A stretch of 30,150 nucleotides of DNA, from NCBI GenBank assembly GCA_023416655.1, contig JAEZHK010000135.1, positions 1 through 30,150 on the forward strand. Direction: 5' to 3'. Below the pieces are notes generated by a model. It worked only from the letters and a program-made list of their open reading frames with translations. It was not told where the DNA came from and did not search any database. The position numbers and the translations under genes were made by a program. This DNA comes from Bacillota bacterium (lineage in GTDB: Bacteria > Bacillota > Clostridia > Christensenellales > Aristaeellaceae). How positions within the stretch are numbered: the first letter of the stretch is position 1; each line of letters begins with the position of its first letter. Of the stretch, positions 1 through 8,161 are shown one piece after another.

Positions 1-599
1 CCCCGCGTGAAGCCGGCGACATGCAGGGCGAAATCCTGGCCGACCTCTACGCGAAGGATCCGTCCATCGACAAGAATGGCGACGGCACCCTCCAGTACAT
101 CATGTTCATGGGCGAGCCCAACAACCCCGAAGCCATCGCCCGCACCAAGTACTCGGTGGATACCGCCGTGGCCAAGGGCGTGAAGCTTGAGCAGCTGGGC
201 GAGACCCTGGTCTGCAACTGGGACCAGGCGCAGGCGCAGGACGCCATGACCGCCACCTGGGCGAGCTTCGGCGACAAGATCGAGGTCATCTTCGTCAACA
301 ACGATATGATGGGTCTGGGCGCCGTGGCTGCCCTGAACCAGGTCGGCTACAACACCGGTATCGATGGCGATCCCAAGATCGTTGTCATCGGCGTTGATGC
401 GGTTGATTCCGCGCTCGAGTCCATCAAGAACGGCGGCATGACCGCCACCGTCAAGCAGGACGGCGACGCCATGGGCAAGGCCAACATCCGCATCGCCATC
501 AACGGCGCGCTGGGCAAGCCCTGGCTCGACGGCACCGACTACCAGCTGGCTGCCGACGGCTACTCCGTCCGTATCCCCTACGCGAAGGTCACCGGCTAA
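1..599 (+). CDS. mglB: Galactose/glucose-type sugar-binding protein MglB, 5'-truncated by window edge
   Basis: This is the C-terminal part (about 198 codons) of a periplasmic-binding-protein-like solute receptor that would deliver sugar to the MglA/MglC transporter. The reading frame is open from base 3, so the gene starts before the window; the signal peptide and first lobe are missing. The visible part has a calcium-loop-like segment (DKNGDGTLQ) just where E. coli MglB has DLNKDGKIQ. It also has the ligand-lobe motif NNDMMGLGAVAAL, and GVDAVDSALESIKNGGMTATV, matching the family's GVDA...G.MAGTV stretch. It ends VRIPYAKVTG, close to the VRVPYVGV end of MglB. The order mglB-mglA-mglC on one strand supports the call. 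Galactose/glucose specificity is inferred from family resemblance; the closely related ribose or xylose receptors are less likely because of the calcium loop. Confidence 0.9.
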   Translation, partial: PREAGDMQGEILADLYAKDPSIDKNGDGTLQYIMFMGEPNNPEAIARTKYSVDTAVAKGVKLEQLGETLVCNWDQAQAQDAMTATWASFGDKIEVIFVNNDMMGLGAVAALNQVGYNTGIDGDPKIVVIGVDAVDSALESIKNGGMTATVKQDGDAMGKANIRIAINGALGKPWLDGTDYQLAADGYSVRIPYAKVTG

Positions 600-633
600 T
601 CTTTCAAACGAGCAAAGGCTCGCTGAACCCCGC

Positions 634-662
634 GGGAAGAGGCGCCTTACGCGCCTCTTCCC
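634..662 (+). other. Intercistronic stem-loop between mglB and mglA
   Basis: A perfect 12-bp inverted repeat (634-645 and 651-662) closes a 5-base loop in the gap between the mglB stop and mglA. No T-run follows, so it is not a classical intrinsic terminator. Such hairpins downstream of binding-protein genes are known to stabilise the upstream message or cause partial attenuation, so that binding protein is made in excess over ATPase and permease. That role is inferred here. Confidence 0.8.
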
Positions 663-686
663 CGTATTCGTAATATAGGTTTGGTG

Positions 687-2210
687 ATGAGTATGGATGA
701 AACCTACGCGCCCCTTCTGGAAATGGCGGGCATCGACAAACAGTTCCCGGGCGTCAAGGCGCTGGACAACGCGCAGCTGACACTCCGGGCGGGCACGGTG
801 CATGCGCTGATGGGCGAAAACGGCGCGGGCAAGTCCACGCTGATGAAGTGCCTGTTCGGCATTTACAAAAAGGATGCCGGCGTCATCCGCATGGACGGCA
901 AAGAGATCAACTTCTCCGGCCCCCGCAACGCGCTGGATCACGGCGTGGCGATGGTGCATCAGGAACTCAACCAGGTGCTTCGCCGCAACGTCATGGAGAA
1001 CGTGTGGCTGGGCCGCCTGCCCGTCAGGTTCGGCTTTGTCGATACGCGGAAGATGTATAACGCGACCCGCGCGATTTTTGAGGACCTGCAGATCGACGTC
1101 GATCCCAGGACCCGGATCGGCACGCTGTCCGTCTCCCGTCGGCAGATGGTCGAGATCGCCAAGGCAGTGTCCTACAACGCCAGGATCCTGGTGCTGGACG
1201 AGCCGACCTCGTCGCTCACCGAGAACGAGGTTGAACATCTGTTCCGCATCATGAAGCAGCTGACCGCCAAGGGCGTAGGCATCATCTACATCTCCCACAA
1301 GATGGACGAAATCCTGCGCATCGCGGATGATGTCACCATCATGCGGGACGGCCAGTGGGTCGCGACCCGCCCGGCCAAGGAACTGGACACCACCGAGATC
1401 ATCCGGCTGATGGTCAACCGCGACATGTCCCACCGCTTCCCGCCCAAGATCAACCAACCCGGCGACGTGCTGATGGAGGTCAAGAACCTCTCCGGCAAGT
1501 ACGAGCCGACGTTCCATGACGTCAGCTTTACGCTGCGCGCCGGCGAAGTGCTGGGCGTCTCGGGCCTGGTCGGCTCGCGCCGCACGGAGCTGGTCAACGC
1601 CATCTTCGGGTACTACACCAAGGAGGGCGGCGAGATCCTGCTTCGCGGCAAGCCCGTCTCAAACCGCAAGCCCATTGAATCCTCCCGGAACGGCTTCGCG
1701 CTTTTGACCGAGGAACGCCGCGCCACCGGCATCTTCCCGGAGATGACGATCACCTTCAACGCCATCATCGCCAACGTCAAGCGGTATGGCAAGTTCCTCC
1801 AGTCGAACCGCAGGATGAATACGGACGCCGACTGGGTCATTAGCTCCATTCGCGTCAAGACGCCCTCGAAGCGCACCCACATCAAGAGCCTGTCGGGCGG
1901 CAACCAGCAGAAAGTCATCATCGGCCGCTGGCTTTTGACCAAGCCGGACGTGCTGCTCTTGGATGAGCCGACGCGCGGCATCGACGTGGGCGCGAAGTAC
2001 GAGATTTACCAGCTGATCCTGAATCTCGCGGCGGAGGGCAAGGGCATCATCATGGTGTCCAGCGAAATGCCGGAGCTTCTGGGCATCTGTGACCGGATCC
2101 TGGTCATGTCCAACGGCCACCTGAGCGGCATCGTCGAGCGCGGCGTGGATTTCGGCGACATACCCGGCGAGCAGGAGACGATCATGCGGCTTGCCGCGCA
2201 GTACGTATAA
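687..2210 (+). CDS. mglA: Galactose/methyl-galactoside ABC transporter, ATP-binding protein MglA
   Basis: This is the double-domain ATPase that powers sugar import through MglC. The first nucleotide-binding domain has a full Walker A (GENGAGKST), a signature-like segment (LSVSRRQMVEIAKA) and Walker B (ILVLDEPTSSLT). The second has a degenerate Walker A (GLVGSRRTEL) but an intact LSGGNQQK signature and LLLDEPTRGIDVGA. This asymmetry is normal for the MglA/RbsA/XylG family, as is the length of about 507 residues. TTG (681), GTG (684), ATG (687) and ATG (693) are all in-frame candidate starts. I chose 687 because the AGG at 677-679 sits seven bases upstream of it. The gene follows mglB after an 87-base gap with a stem-loop, and mglC starts 17 bases after its stop. 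Confidence 0.93.
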   Translation: MSMDETYAPLLEMAGIDKQFPGVKALDNAQLTLRAGTVHALMGENGAGKSTLMKCLFGIYKKDAGVIRMDGKEINFSGPRNALDHGVAMVHQELNQVLRRNVMENVWLGRLPVRFGFVDTRKMYNATRAIFEDLQIDVDPRTRIGTLSVSRRQMVEIAKAVSYNARILVLDEPTSSLTENEVEHLFRIMKQLTAKGVGIIYISHKMDEILRIADDVTIMRDGQWVATRPAKELDTTEIIRLMVNRDMSHRFPPKINQPGDVLMEVKNLSGKYEPTFHDVSFTLRAGEVLGVSGLVGSRRTELVNAIFGYYTKEGGEILLRGKPVSNRKPIESSRNGFALLTEERRATGIFPEMTITFNAIIANVKRYGKFLQSNRRMNTDADWVISSIRVKTPSKRTHIKSLSGGNQQKVIIGRWLLTKPDVLLLDEPTRGIDVGAKYEIYQLILNLAAEGKGIIMVSSEMPELLGICDRILVMSNGHLSGIVERGVDFGDIPGEQETIMRLAAQYV

Positions 2211-2227
2211 GCGAGGATGGGAAGCAT

Positions 2228-3262
2228 ATGGAGAAAGTAACCAAAGGGTTCGGCAAGCGCAGCGTCGGAGAGCTTCTGCTCGATTACGCGCTGTACATCA
2301 TCCTTTTTTTGATTCTGGCGACGGTTGTCATCATCCGGCCGGATTTCTTCAGGATTGACAACGTCATCAATATCATCAAGCAGGCGTCCACCAAGGGCAT
2401 CCTCGCGCTGGGCTGCGCGGGACTGATCGTGCTGGCGGGCACCGACCTTTCCATCGGCCGCGTGCTGGGCCTTTCCGCCGCGGTGACGGCGTCGCTGGTG
2501 CAGTCCACCACCTACGCGTCCCGCATGTACCCGCAGATGACCGAGCCGATCAACCTCCTGATCCCGCTGCTCCTGGCCATCGCCATTGGCGTCCTGTTCG
2601 GCGCGATCAACGGCTTCGGCGTCGCGAAGCTGCATCTGCACGCGTTCATCATCACGCTGGGCACATCGCTGATCGCCTGGGGCGTCAACAACCTCTACAT
2701 TGAGTCCCAGCCCTCCGGCACCGCGCAGGCGCTTTCGACTTTTGAGCGCGACTTTTTGAACAAGGCGGCTGGCAACCTGATCATCGGATCGGTGCGCATC
2801 CCGCTGGTCGTCATCTACTTCCTGGTGCTGGCGGTCATCGTGCACATCATCTGGACCCGAACACGCTTGGGCAAGAACATGTTCGCCGTCGGCGGCAACG
2901 AAGAAGCCGCGGCGGTTTCTGGCGTCAACGTCACCCGGACGATCATGTACGTCTACCTGATCGCGGGCGCTCTGTACGGCATCGCGGCGTATCTGGAAGC
3001 GGCTCGCGTCCAATCGGTCGGCGCGAACACCGGCATCAACTACGAGCTTGACGCGATCTCCGCCTGCGTCATCGGCGGCGTCAGTTTCTCCGGCGGCGTT
3101 GGCACAATCCCCGGCGTGGTGATCGGCGCGATCATCCTGCAGGCGATCAACTACTCGCTGGTGTTTTTGAGCGTCAACCCGTACTATCAGTACATCATCC
3201 GCGGCCTGATCATCATCATCGCGGTCGCCATCGACGTCCGGAAGTACCTGGCGAAGAAGTAA
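2228..3262 (+). CDS. mglC: Galactose/methyl-galactoside ABC transporter permease MglC
   Basis: This is the membrane-spanning channel of the sugar importer, 344 residues with about eight to ten hydrophobic segments. It shows the BPD_transp_2 family hallmarks: an N-terminal segment with GCAGLIVLAGTDLSIGRVLG, then GAINGFGVAKLHLHAFIITLGT, and near the end GVSFSGGVGTIPGVVIGAIIL. These are typical of RbsC/MglC permeases. A GGGAAG ribosome site precedes ATG 2228. The stop overlaps the start of the next small gene by one base (TAATG), so the two are probably translated together. The position after mglA makes the assignment secure; the exact sugar is inferred. Confidence 0.93.
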   Translation: MEKVTKGFGKRSVGELLLDYALYIILFLILATVVIIRPDFFRIDNVINIIKQASTKGILALGCAGLIVLAGTDLSIGRVLGLSAAVTASLVQSTTYASRMYPQMTEPINLLIPLLLAIAIGVLFGAINGFGVAKLHLHAFIITLGTSLIAWGVNNLYIESQPSGTAQALSTFERDFLNKAAGNLIIGSVRIPLVVIYFLVLAVIVHIIWTRTRLGKNMFAVGGNEEAAAVSGVNVTRTIMYVYLIAGALYGIAAYLEAARVQSVGANTGINYELDAISACVIGGVSFSGGVGTIPGVVIGAIILQAINYSLVFLSVNPYYQYIIRGLIIIIAVAIDVRKYLAKK

Positions 3263-3471
3263 TGGACAAGCGAAACGAAAATGAGCCTGAAAAGAAGCGC
3301 GACGGGACCACGCAGGACGACAAACCGCTTCTGCGAAAGGACCTGTTCGCTTCGCGGGGCCGCCTCTACGACAAGATCAAGATCCGGCTCAAGACGCTGG
3401 ACCACATCATCTACGTGCTCGTAGGGCTGCTCATTCTCGCGATCCTCCTGGGCATCGGCTCCAACCGCTAG
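3262..3471 (+). CDS. Small single-pass membrane protein at the end of the mgl operon
   Basis: This 69-residue protein has a strongly charged N-terminal half (many K, R, D and E, residues 1-45) and one C-terminal transmembrane helix (HIIYVLVGLLILAILLGIG, about residues 48-66). By the positive-inside rule the charged part should face the cytoplasm. The start codon shares one base with the mglC stop, and a strong terminator overlaps its own stop codon, so it belongs to the transporter transcript. I do not recognise a named family. It could be an accessory or regulatory subunit of the importer, but no function can be read from the sequence. Tight coupling and a well-formed topology argue that it is a real gene. 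Confidence 0.75.
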   Translation: MDKRNENEPEKKRDGTTQDDKPLLRKDLFASRGRLYDKIKIRLKTLDHIIYVLVGLLILAILLGIGSNR

Positions 3472-3497
3472 CAATATGCTGGCGGTTTTCCTTTTTG
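3465..3497 (+). terminator. Intrinsic terminator of the mgl operon
   Basis: A 9-bp stem with one G-U pair (3465-3473 with 3477-3485) and a 3-base loop is followed by TTTTCCTTTTT. The 5' arm contains the TAG stop codon of the small membrane protein, so the terminator starts inside the gene. Confidence 0.88.
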
Positions 3498-3565
3498 TAA
3501 GGGATTGCAGTTGCCACGAAGCGAAGTGCGAAATGGAGGAAAATCCTCCGAATCAGGCCGCGCCG

Positions 3566-4336
3566 TCAGCTTCCGCGCCGCGCCAGGTACAGGTCCATCG
3601 TGTCGTGGATCGTGATCTCCCCGCCGTGCGCGGCGATCGCGGCCTCGATTTCCGGGATCAAGCCGCGCCGCTCGTCCTCCCCCGCCGTCTGATGGTCGGA
3701 ATAGGTCTTGAGGAGGCCCGCATAGTCAGAGGCTGAAAGCGTCCGCGTCCGGTGAAAAAGCTTGCTCTTGACGTCCGCGAATCCGTTCCGGTTCAGCGCG
3801 TCCAGGACCCTCAGGCAGTCGCGCTCGGAGAACGCCTCCGGTTCCGCTTCCGCCGGGCGGTACTTGCGGTAAATCCTTCGGATTTCGGTGTGCAGCGCAT
3901 CGCCCGGGTTGCCCGCGAAGGGCCTGTTCCAGAAGAGCGCCGCCGCGCCGCCGGGTTTTAGAAGCCGCAGGACCTTCGGATAGCCGGTTTCTTCCGGGAT
4001 CCAGTGGAACGCGGTGGCACTGTAGACAAGATCGAAGCGCTCCTCCGGCTCGTACCGCTCGAAATCCGCGCAGACTACGCGGAAGTTCTGAAACCCCGAG
4101 AACTTCTCCCGCACATACGCCGCCAGGTTCCGCCCTGCCTCGACGGCTACCACATCGCAGCCCGTTTCAAGGATTGGCTGCGTTGCCAGGCCCGTTCCGA
4201 TGCCGATCTCCAGCGCCTTCATGCCCCGCTTCAGGCCGGAATAGCGGAAGATCTCGCGGTAGATGTCGGCCGCGTACCCCGGTCGGTACCGGTCGTAGCG
4301 GACCGGGTCCAAATCAAACGTCATCCTGCGCTCCAT
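3566..4336 (-). CDS. Class I SAM-dependent methyltransferase
   Basis: This protein of 256 residues has a Rossmann-type methyltransferase core. Motif I is ALEIGIGTGLATQPI (about residues 41-55), followed by an acidic residue at the end of strand 2 (VAVEAG). The motif IV region is FDLVYSATAFHWIPEE. It resembles the UbiE/type-11 methyltransferases seen as orphan genes in many Bacillota. The substrate cannot be predicted. ATG 4336 is chosen because AGGAGG (4343-4348, minus strand) lies six bases upstream; a TTG two codons earlier is less likely. It is a single gene with its own promoter, convergent with the mgl operon and divergent from the FAD/Rieske gene. Confidence 0.85.
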   Translation of the reverse strand: MERRMTFDLDPVRYDRYRPGYAADIYREIFRYSGLKRGMKALEIGIGTGLATQPILETGCDVVAVEAGRNLAAYVREKFSGFQNFRVVCADFERYEPEERFDLVYSATAFHWIPEETGYPKVLRLLKPGGAAALFWNRPFAGNPGDALHTEIRRIYRKYRPAEAEPEAFSERDCLRVLDALNRNGFADVKSKLFHRTRTLSASDYAGLLKTYSDHQTAGEDERRGLIPEIEAAIAAHGGEITIHDTMDLYLARRGS

Positions 4337-4359
4337 GGGCAACCTCCTCGCTTTTCCCC

Positions 4360-4388
4360 ATCATATCACGGCGCCGCTTTGATGGCAA
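4360..4388 (-). promoter_or_regulatory. Sigma-A-type promoter of the methyltransferase gene
   Basis: On the minus strand there is TTGCCA (4383-4388), a 17-base spacer and TATGAT (4360-4365), with TG one base before the -10 (extended -10). The ribosome site and ATG 4336 follow at normal distance. Confidence 0.75.
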
Positions 4389-4470
4389 ATTCCGGCAGAA
4401 AGCGGGCTGGCAATAGTCCCTTCGCATGCCCCCGACGCGCCGGGACCATCCTAAGGCGGGAGGTGTGCGC

Positions 4471-5898
4471 ATGCAATCCATCTGGACGACCACAAAAATT
4501 CCCGCGCGCCCGAGGCTTTCCTCGGACATCAAAGCCGACGTCGCCGTAATCGGCGGCGGCATGGCCGGCATCCTGATTGCCTACCAGCTCATGCGGCGCG
4601 GGCTGGAGGTGGTCGTGCTGGAAGCGGAGGGGATCGGCAGCGGGCAGACCGCCGGAACCACCGCCAAGATCACCGCCCAGCACGGCCACGTGTACGCCCG
4701 GCTGATAGAGCAGTGCGGCCGGGAGCACGCCGAGCAGTACGCGCGCGCGAACCTCGCGGCCATCCGTGAGTTTGAGCGCGTCATCGAGCGTGAAAACATT
4801 TCCTGCGACTTTGAGCTGAGGCCCGCCTACCTGTATTCCACGTTGGGCTTGGAACCGCTGGAGGACGAGGCGGAGGCCGCGAAAAGCCTGAACCTTCCCG
4901 CCTCGCTTGCGCCTTCCAGCGAGCTGCCGTTCCCGAGTGTGGGCGCGGTCCGCTTCGACAACCAGGCGCAGTTCCATCCGCTGAAGTTTATGAAGGCGCT
5001 GTCGACGAAGCTGACTGTCTACGAAAAGACGCGCGTCACGCGCGTGGATGCGGAGGCGCTGCACACCCTGGACCACGTCGTGGAGGCCAAGCACATCGTC
5101 TTCGCGTCCCATTACCCGTTCGTCAACAAGCCCGGCTACTATTTTGCCCGGATTCATCAGGAGCGCTCCTATGTCCTGGCGCTGGAGGGCGCGGAAAAAC
5201 TGCCCGGGATGTACCTGGGGCTGGAGCCGGAATCGCCGTCGCTCAGAACTTACGGAAAATACCTCTTGCTCGGCGGCGAGCGGCACCGGACGGGCGAGAA
5301 TGTGCCGGGCCGGTATGAAGCGCTGCTGGAAAAGGCGGAACGGCTGTTTCCCGGGACGAAGGAAGCCGCGCGCTGGTCGGCGCAGGACTGCATCACGCTG
5401 GACGGCGTGCCCTTCATCGGCCGCTACGCGCCCTCCCGCCCCGGCTGGCACATCGCCACCGGCTTCATGAAGTGGGGCATGACGGGTTCGATGACCGCAG
5501 CGATGATCCTGGCCGACGACATCACCGGCAAGCGCAACCCAAACGCCACCGTGTTCCGCCCGCAGCGCTTCTCCTCCGCGGAACTCCCCCAACTGACGCG
5601 GGACGGGGCGCACGCGGTCAAAGGGCTTGCGCTGGGCGTCGTGCCGCCCGACAAGGCGTTGAGCGACCTTCCCGCCGGACATGGAGGCATTGTCGATGCC
5701 GATGGCCGCAAGCTGGGCGCTTACCGGGACCCGTCCGGCAAAGTTTTCCTCGTCACCACGCGCTGCACGCATCTGGGCTGCGAGCTGAGTTGGAATCAGG
5801 ATGAACTCAGCTGGGATTGCCCGTGCCACGGTTCCAGGTATACGTATGATGGCCGGCTCATCAGCGGGCCGGCGCAGGAAGGGATCGCCGTTGAATAG
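4471..5898 (+). CDS. FAD-dependent oxidoreductase with C-terminal Rieske [2Fe-2S] domain
   Basis: A 475-residue two-domain redox protein. The N-terminal part is a DAO-type flavoprotein: the dinucleotide-binding motif VAVIGGGMAGILIAYQL (about 24-40) is followed by an acidic strand end (VVLEAEGIGSGQTAGTTAKIT) and a late FAD-contacting segment GWHIATGFMKWGMTGSMTAA. The C-terminal 90 residues form a Rieske domain with C432-x-H434 and C450-x2-H453, plus the extra cysteine pair (HLGC and CPC) seen in Rieske proteins with a stabilising disulfide. The layout matches the Bacillus YhfW-like family. Its substrate is unknown to me. ATG 4471 is preferred over an upstream in-frame ATG at 4426 because GGGAGGT lies six bases before it. 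Its stop overlaps the next gene. Confidence 0.88.
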   Translation: MQSIWTTTKIPARPRLSSDIKADVAVIGGGMAGILIAYQLMRRGLEVVVLEAEGIGSGQTAGTTAKITAQHGHVYARLIEQCGREHAEQYARANLAAIREFERVIERENISCDFELRPAYLYSTLGLEPLEDEAEAAKSLNLPASLAPSSELPFPSVGAVRFDNQAQFHPLKFMKALSTKLTVYEKTRVTRVDAEALHTLDHVVEAKHIVFASHYPFVNKPGYYFARIHQERSYVLALEGAEKLPGMYLGLEPESPSLRTYGKYLLLGGERHRTGENVPGRYEALLEKAERLFPGTKEAARWSAQDCITLDGVPFIGRYAPSRPGWHIATGFMKWGMTGSMTAAMILADDITGKRNPNATVFRPQRFSSAELPQLTRDGAHAVKGLALGVVPPDKALSDLPAGHGGIVDADGRKLGAYRDPSGKVFLVTTRCTHLGCELSWNQDELSWDCPCHGSRYTYDGRLISGPAQEGIAVE

Positions 5899-6745
5899 GA
5901 ACTTTCAGGGCTTCTACTTCAAGCAGGAAACCGGGGATCACGCCGTCGCACTGATCGCGGCCCGAGGCCGGGACGGAAGCGGCAAGGCTTTCGCGTCCAT
6001 CCAGGCGGTGCTGCCGTACGGCACCTTTTCCATCCCGTTTCCGCCGGAAGGCGTGCGTATTGGACCGGACATCCGCTTTGGGGAGAATTCTCTGAACGCT
6101 TCCGGTCTGTCGCTTGATCTGGATGGCGGCGGACACTCCATCCGGGGAAGTCTGTCCTTCGGGCCGCTCGCGCGCCCGCAATACGACATCATGGGGCCAT
6201 TCAAGTACTTCCCCGGCATGGAGTGCCGCCACCACCTCGTCAGCATGGCCCACGAGGTGCGGGGAAGCCTCGAGATTGACGGGCATGTGCAGTCCTACGA
6301 CGGCGCGTCGGGCTACATCGAGGGGGATTCCGGCCGCTCCTTCCCCAAGCGCTACCTGTGGACCCACTGCTTCCCGCCGCCGGGCGGACCGCGGTCGGTC
6401 ATGCTGTCCGTCGCGGAAATCCCCTATCTTGGCATGCGCTTCACCGGCGTGGTCGGCTTCATGCTGACGGACGGGCGGGAAGAGCGCATCGCCACCTATC
6501 TGGGTGCGAGGGTGCTGGAGGTGGGTAACGGCCGCGTCACTGTCCGCCAGGGCAGCGACACGATCTCCGTCGAATTCGATCGCGCCGGGTCCACTTCCCT
6601 TCAGGCGCCGGTCGACGGCGGCATGTCCCGCGCCATCGGCGAAAGCCTTTCGGGCCGCGCGCGCTACCAGCTTGTCCGCGACGGCCGCACGGTCTTTGAT
6701 TTCACATCCAATAACGCCAGCTTCGAATACGAATACGACCGGTAA
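5891..6745 (+). CDS. Tocopherol-cyclase-like family protein
   Basis: A 284-residue, mostly beta-rich protein related to the tocopherol cyclase/DUF2804-type lipocalin-like families. The most telling segment is the conserved core SGYIEGDSGRSFPKRYLWTH (about residues 140-159), equivalent to the GYIE..WG.SFP..W.W motif. A second signature is the FKYFPGMECRHHLVSMAHEVRG stretch. There is no signal peptide. Translation most likely begins at TTG 5891, eight bases inside the upstream gene, because AGGAAGGGA (5876-5884) is well placed and no ATG fits the conserved N-terminus. The overlap implies coupling to the FAD/Rieske protein. Bacterial members have no established reaction; a role on a lipid or prenylated ring substrate of the oxidoreductase is only a guess. 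Confidence 0.72.
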   Translation: MNRNFQGFYFKQETGDHAVALIAARGRDGSGKAFASIQAVLPYGTFSIPFPPEGVRIGPDIRFGENSLNASGLSLDLDGGGHSIRGSLSFGPLARPQYDIMGPFKYFPGMECRHHLVSMAHEVRGSLEIDGHVQSYDGASGYIEGDSGRSFPKRYLWTHCFPPPGGPRSVMLSVAEIPYLGMRFTGVVGFMLTDGREERIATYLGARVLEVGNGRVTVRQGSDTISVEFDRAGSTSLQAPVDGGMSRAIGESLSGRARYQLVRDGRTVFDFTSNNASFEYEYDR

Positions 6746-6754
6746 GGCTCGCCG

Positions 6755-6777
6755 AATGCCGCCGCCGGGGCATTTTT
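6755..6777 (+). terminator. Probable intrinsic terminator after the tocopherol-cyclase-like gene
   Basis: A short stem AATGCC/GGCATT (6755-6760 and 6769-6774) with a GC-rich loop runs into five T residues. It lies between the stop at 6745 and the next promoter at 6792. Confidence 0.55.
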
Positions 6778-6791
6778 AATCGCGCGTTCGG

Positions 6792-6820
6792 TTGCCGAAT
6801 GCCGATTGGTCTGCTATAAT
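6792..6820 (+). promoter_or_regulatory. Strong sigma-A promoter for the radical-SAM repair operon
   Basis: TTGCCG (6792-6797), 17-base spacer, TATAAT (6815-6820), with TG at 6812-6813 giving an extended -10. Transcription would begin near 6827, immediately before the LexA box. Confidence 0.85.
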
Positions 6821-6828
6821 CATCATTA

Positions 6829-6840
6829 GAACATATGTTC
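6829..6840 (+). promoter_or_regulatory. LexA (SOS) box
   Basis: GAACATATGTTC is a perfect 12-base palindrome fitting the Gram-positive LexA/DinR consensus (GAAC-N4-GTTC), and it continues with GC on the right. It starts nine bases after the -10 box, so bound LexA would block transcription initiation or escape. The assignment rests on motif match, position and the repair-like genes downstream. Confidence 0.85.
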
Positions 6841-6868
6841 GCTTTACTCCGAATCGAGGAGAATCCGC

Positions 6869-8161
6869 ATGAATGTCATGGAAAAGCTGACGCTTCTGAC
6901 CGACGCGGCCAAGTACGACGTGGCCTGCACGTCCTCGGGCGTCAACCGCTCGGGCAAGGGCTCGTCCATCGGGAGCGCGGCCGCCTGCGGCATCTGCCAC
7001 AGTTTCGCCGGGGACGGGCGCTGCATCTCGCTCCTGAAGGTTTTGCAGTCCAGCGCCTGCCGGTACGACTGCGCCTACTGCGTCAACCGCCGCACAAACG
7101 ACACGCCCCGCGCCACCTTCCAGCCCCGGGAGCTGGCGGACCTGACGCTGGCCTTCTACCGCCGCAACTACATCGAAGGGCTGTTTTTAAGTTCCGGCGT
7201 CGCGGGCACCGCCGACCGCACCTGCGAGATGATGTTGGAGACGATGCGCATCCTCCGGGACGAGTACCGCTTTGGCGGCTACATCCACTGCAAGGCCATC
7301 CCCGGCGCGGACCCGCTGCTGATCGAGCGCCTGGGCCTTTACGCCGACCGGATGAGCGTCAACATCGAACTGCCCTCGCAGGAGAGTCTGCGCCGCCTGG
7401 CGCCGGAGAAGAGCAAAGAGAACATCCTCCTGCCGATGCGACGCATTGCGGGCGGCATTCAGGAGAACAGCCGCGCGCTGACGCTCTACCGACACGCGCC
7501 AAAATTCGCGCCCGCCGGCCAGTCCACGCAGATGATCGTCGGCGCGTCTCCGGAGAGCGATCGAACCATCCTGACGCTTTCGGAGGCGCTGTACGGGCGG
7601 TTCAGCCTGAAGCGGGTGTTCTACTCGGCTTATGTGCCGCTCAATGCCGACCGGTTGCTGCCGCCCGTCGGCACGCCGCCGCCGCTGCTTCGGGAGCACA
7701 GGCTCTACCAGGCGGACTGGCTGTTGCGCTTCTACGGCTTCAAGGCGGACGAGCTGCTCGACGAGCGCCGCCCCAACCTGGACCCGGGGCTCGACCCGAA
7801 GTGCAACTGGGCGGTGGGGCACCTCGACCAGTTCCCGGTGGACGTCAATCGCGCGCCCTACGAACTGCTGCTCCGAATCCCGGGCGTGGGCGTCAAGAGC
7901 GCCGGGCGCATCCTGCAGGCTCGGCGGCAGGGCGCGCTGGATTTCGAGGCGCTGCGCAAAATGGGCGTGGTGCTCAAGCGCGCGCAGCACTTCACGACCT
8001 GCTCGGGAAAACCGCTGATCCGGTTGAATCTGGACAACCAGGCCATCCTGACCAGCATCCTGTCCGACCGGGCGACGGTGCTCGGGGAGCAGGCGGTGCA
8101 GCTATCACTGCTCGACCCATCGGAGGAGGATCTTCAGAAATGTCTTACAGGACAGATGTAG
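6869..8161 (+). CDS. Radical-SAM putative DNA modification/repair protein (TIGR03916-like)
   Basis: A 430-residue radical SAM protein of the family usually found next to a DUF4130 or uracil-DNA-glycosylase-like partner. The cluster-binding motif is C64-x3-C68-x2-C71 (SACRYDCAYCVNRR). Extra cysteines C20, C40, C43 and C52 in the conserved N-terminus (DVACTSSG, ACGICHS) could bind a further metal centre. A helix-hairpin-helix DNA-binding segment (about 326-352, LLLRIPGVGVKSAGRIL) lies near the C-terminus. ATG 6869 has GAGGAG about eight bases upstream. It sits behind a LexA box and overlaps the next gene by 22 bases. The chemistry is unknown; a DNA substrate is inferred from the HhH motif, the partner gene and SOS control. 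Confidence 0.9.
   Translation: MNVMEKLTLLTDAAKYDVACTSSGVNRSGKGSSIGSAAACGICHSFAGDGRCISLLKVLQSSACRYDCAYCVNRRTNDTPRATFQPRELADLTLAFYRRNYIEGLFLSSGVAGTADRTCEMMLETMRILRDEYRFGGYIHCKAIPGADPLLIERLGLYADRMSVNIELPSQESLRRLAPEKSKENILLPMRRIAGGIQENSRALTLYRHAPKFAPAGQSTQMIVGASPESDRTILTLSEALYGRFSLKRVFYSAYVPLNADRLLPPVGTPPPLLREHRLYQADWLLRFYGFKADELLDERRPNLDPGLDPKCNWAVGHLDQFPVDVNRAPYELLLRIPGVGVKSAGRILQARRQGALDFEALRKMGVVLKRAQHFTTCSGKPLIRLNLDNQAILTSILSDRATVLGEQAVQLSLLDPSEEDLQKCLTGQM

Noticed and set aside
2006..3013. Open frame antisense to mglA/mglC
   Set aside because: Low-complexity Arg/Asp/Gln-rich translation typical of a shadow frame; mglA and mglC are certain.
3535..3549. GGAGGA-AAA-TCCTCC inverted repeat as terminator of the methyltransferase gene
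   Set aside because: Only six base pairs and no T-run on the minus strand; too weak to call.
4366..5829. Long open frame (about 487 codons) antisense to the FAD/Rieske gene
   Set aside because: It is an effect of high GC at third codon positions. The plus-strand product has clear FAD and Rieske motifs and a good ribosome site; the antisense product has no recognisable family.
6835..8139. Upstream extension of the DUF4130 gene frame through the radical-SAM gene
   Set aside because: The frame is open but carries an Arg/Pro-rich shadow product. A ribosome site directly precedes ATG 8140, and the family N-terminus begins there.
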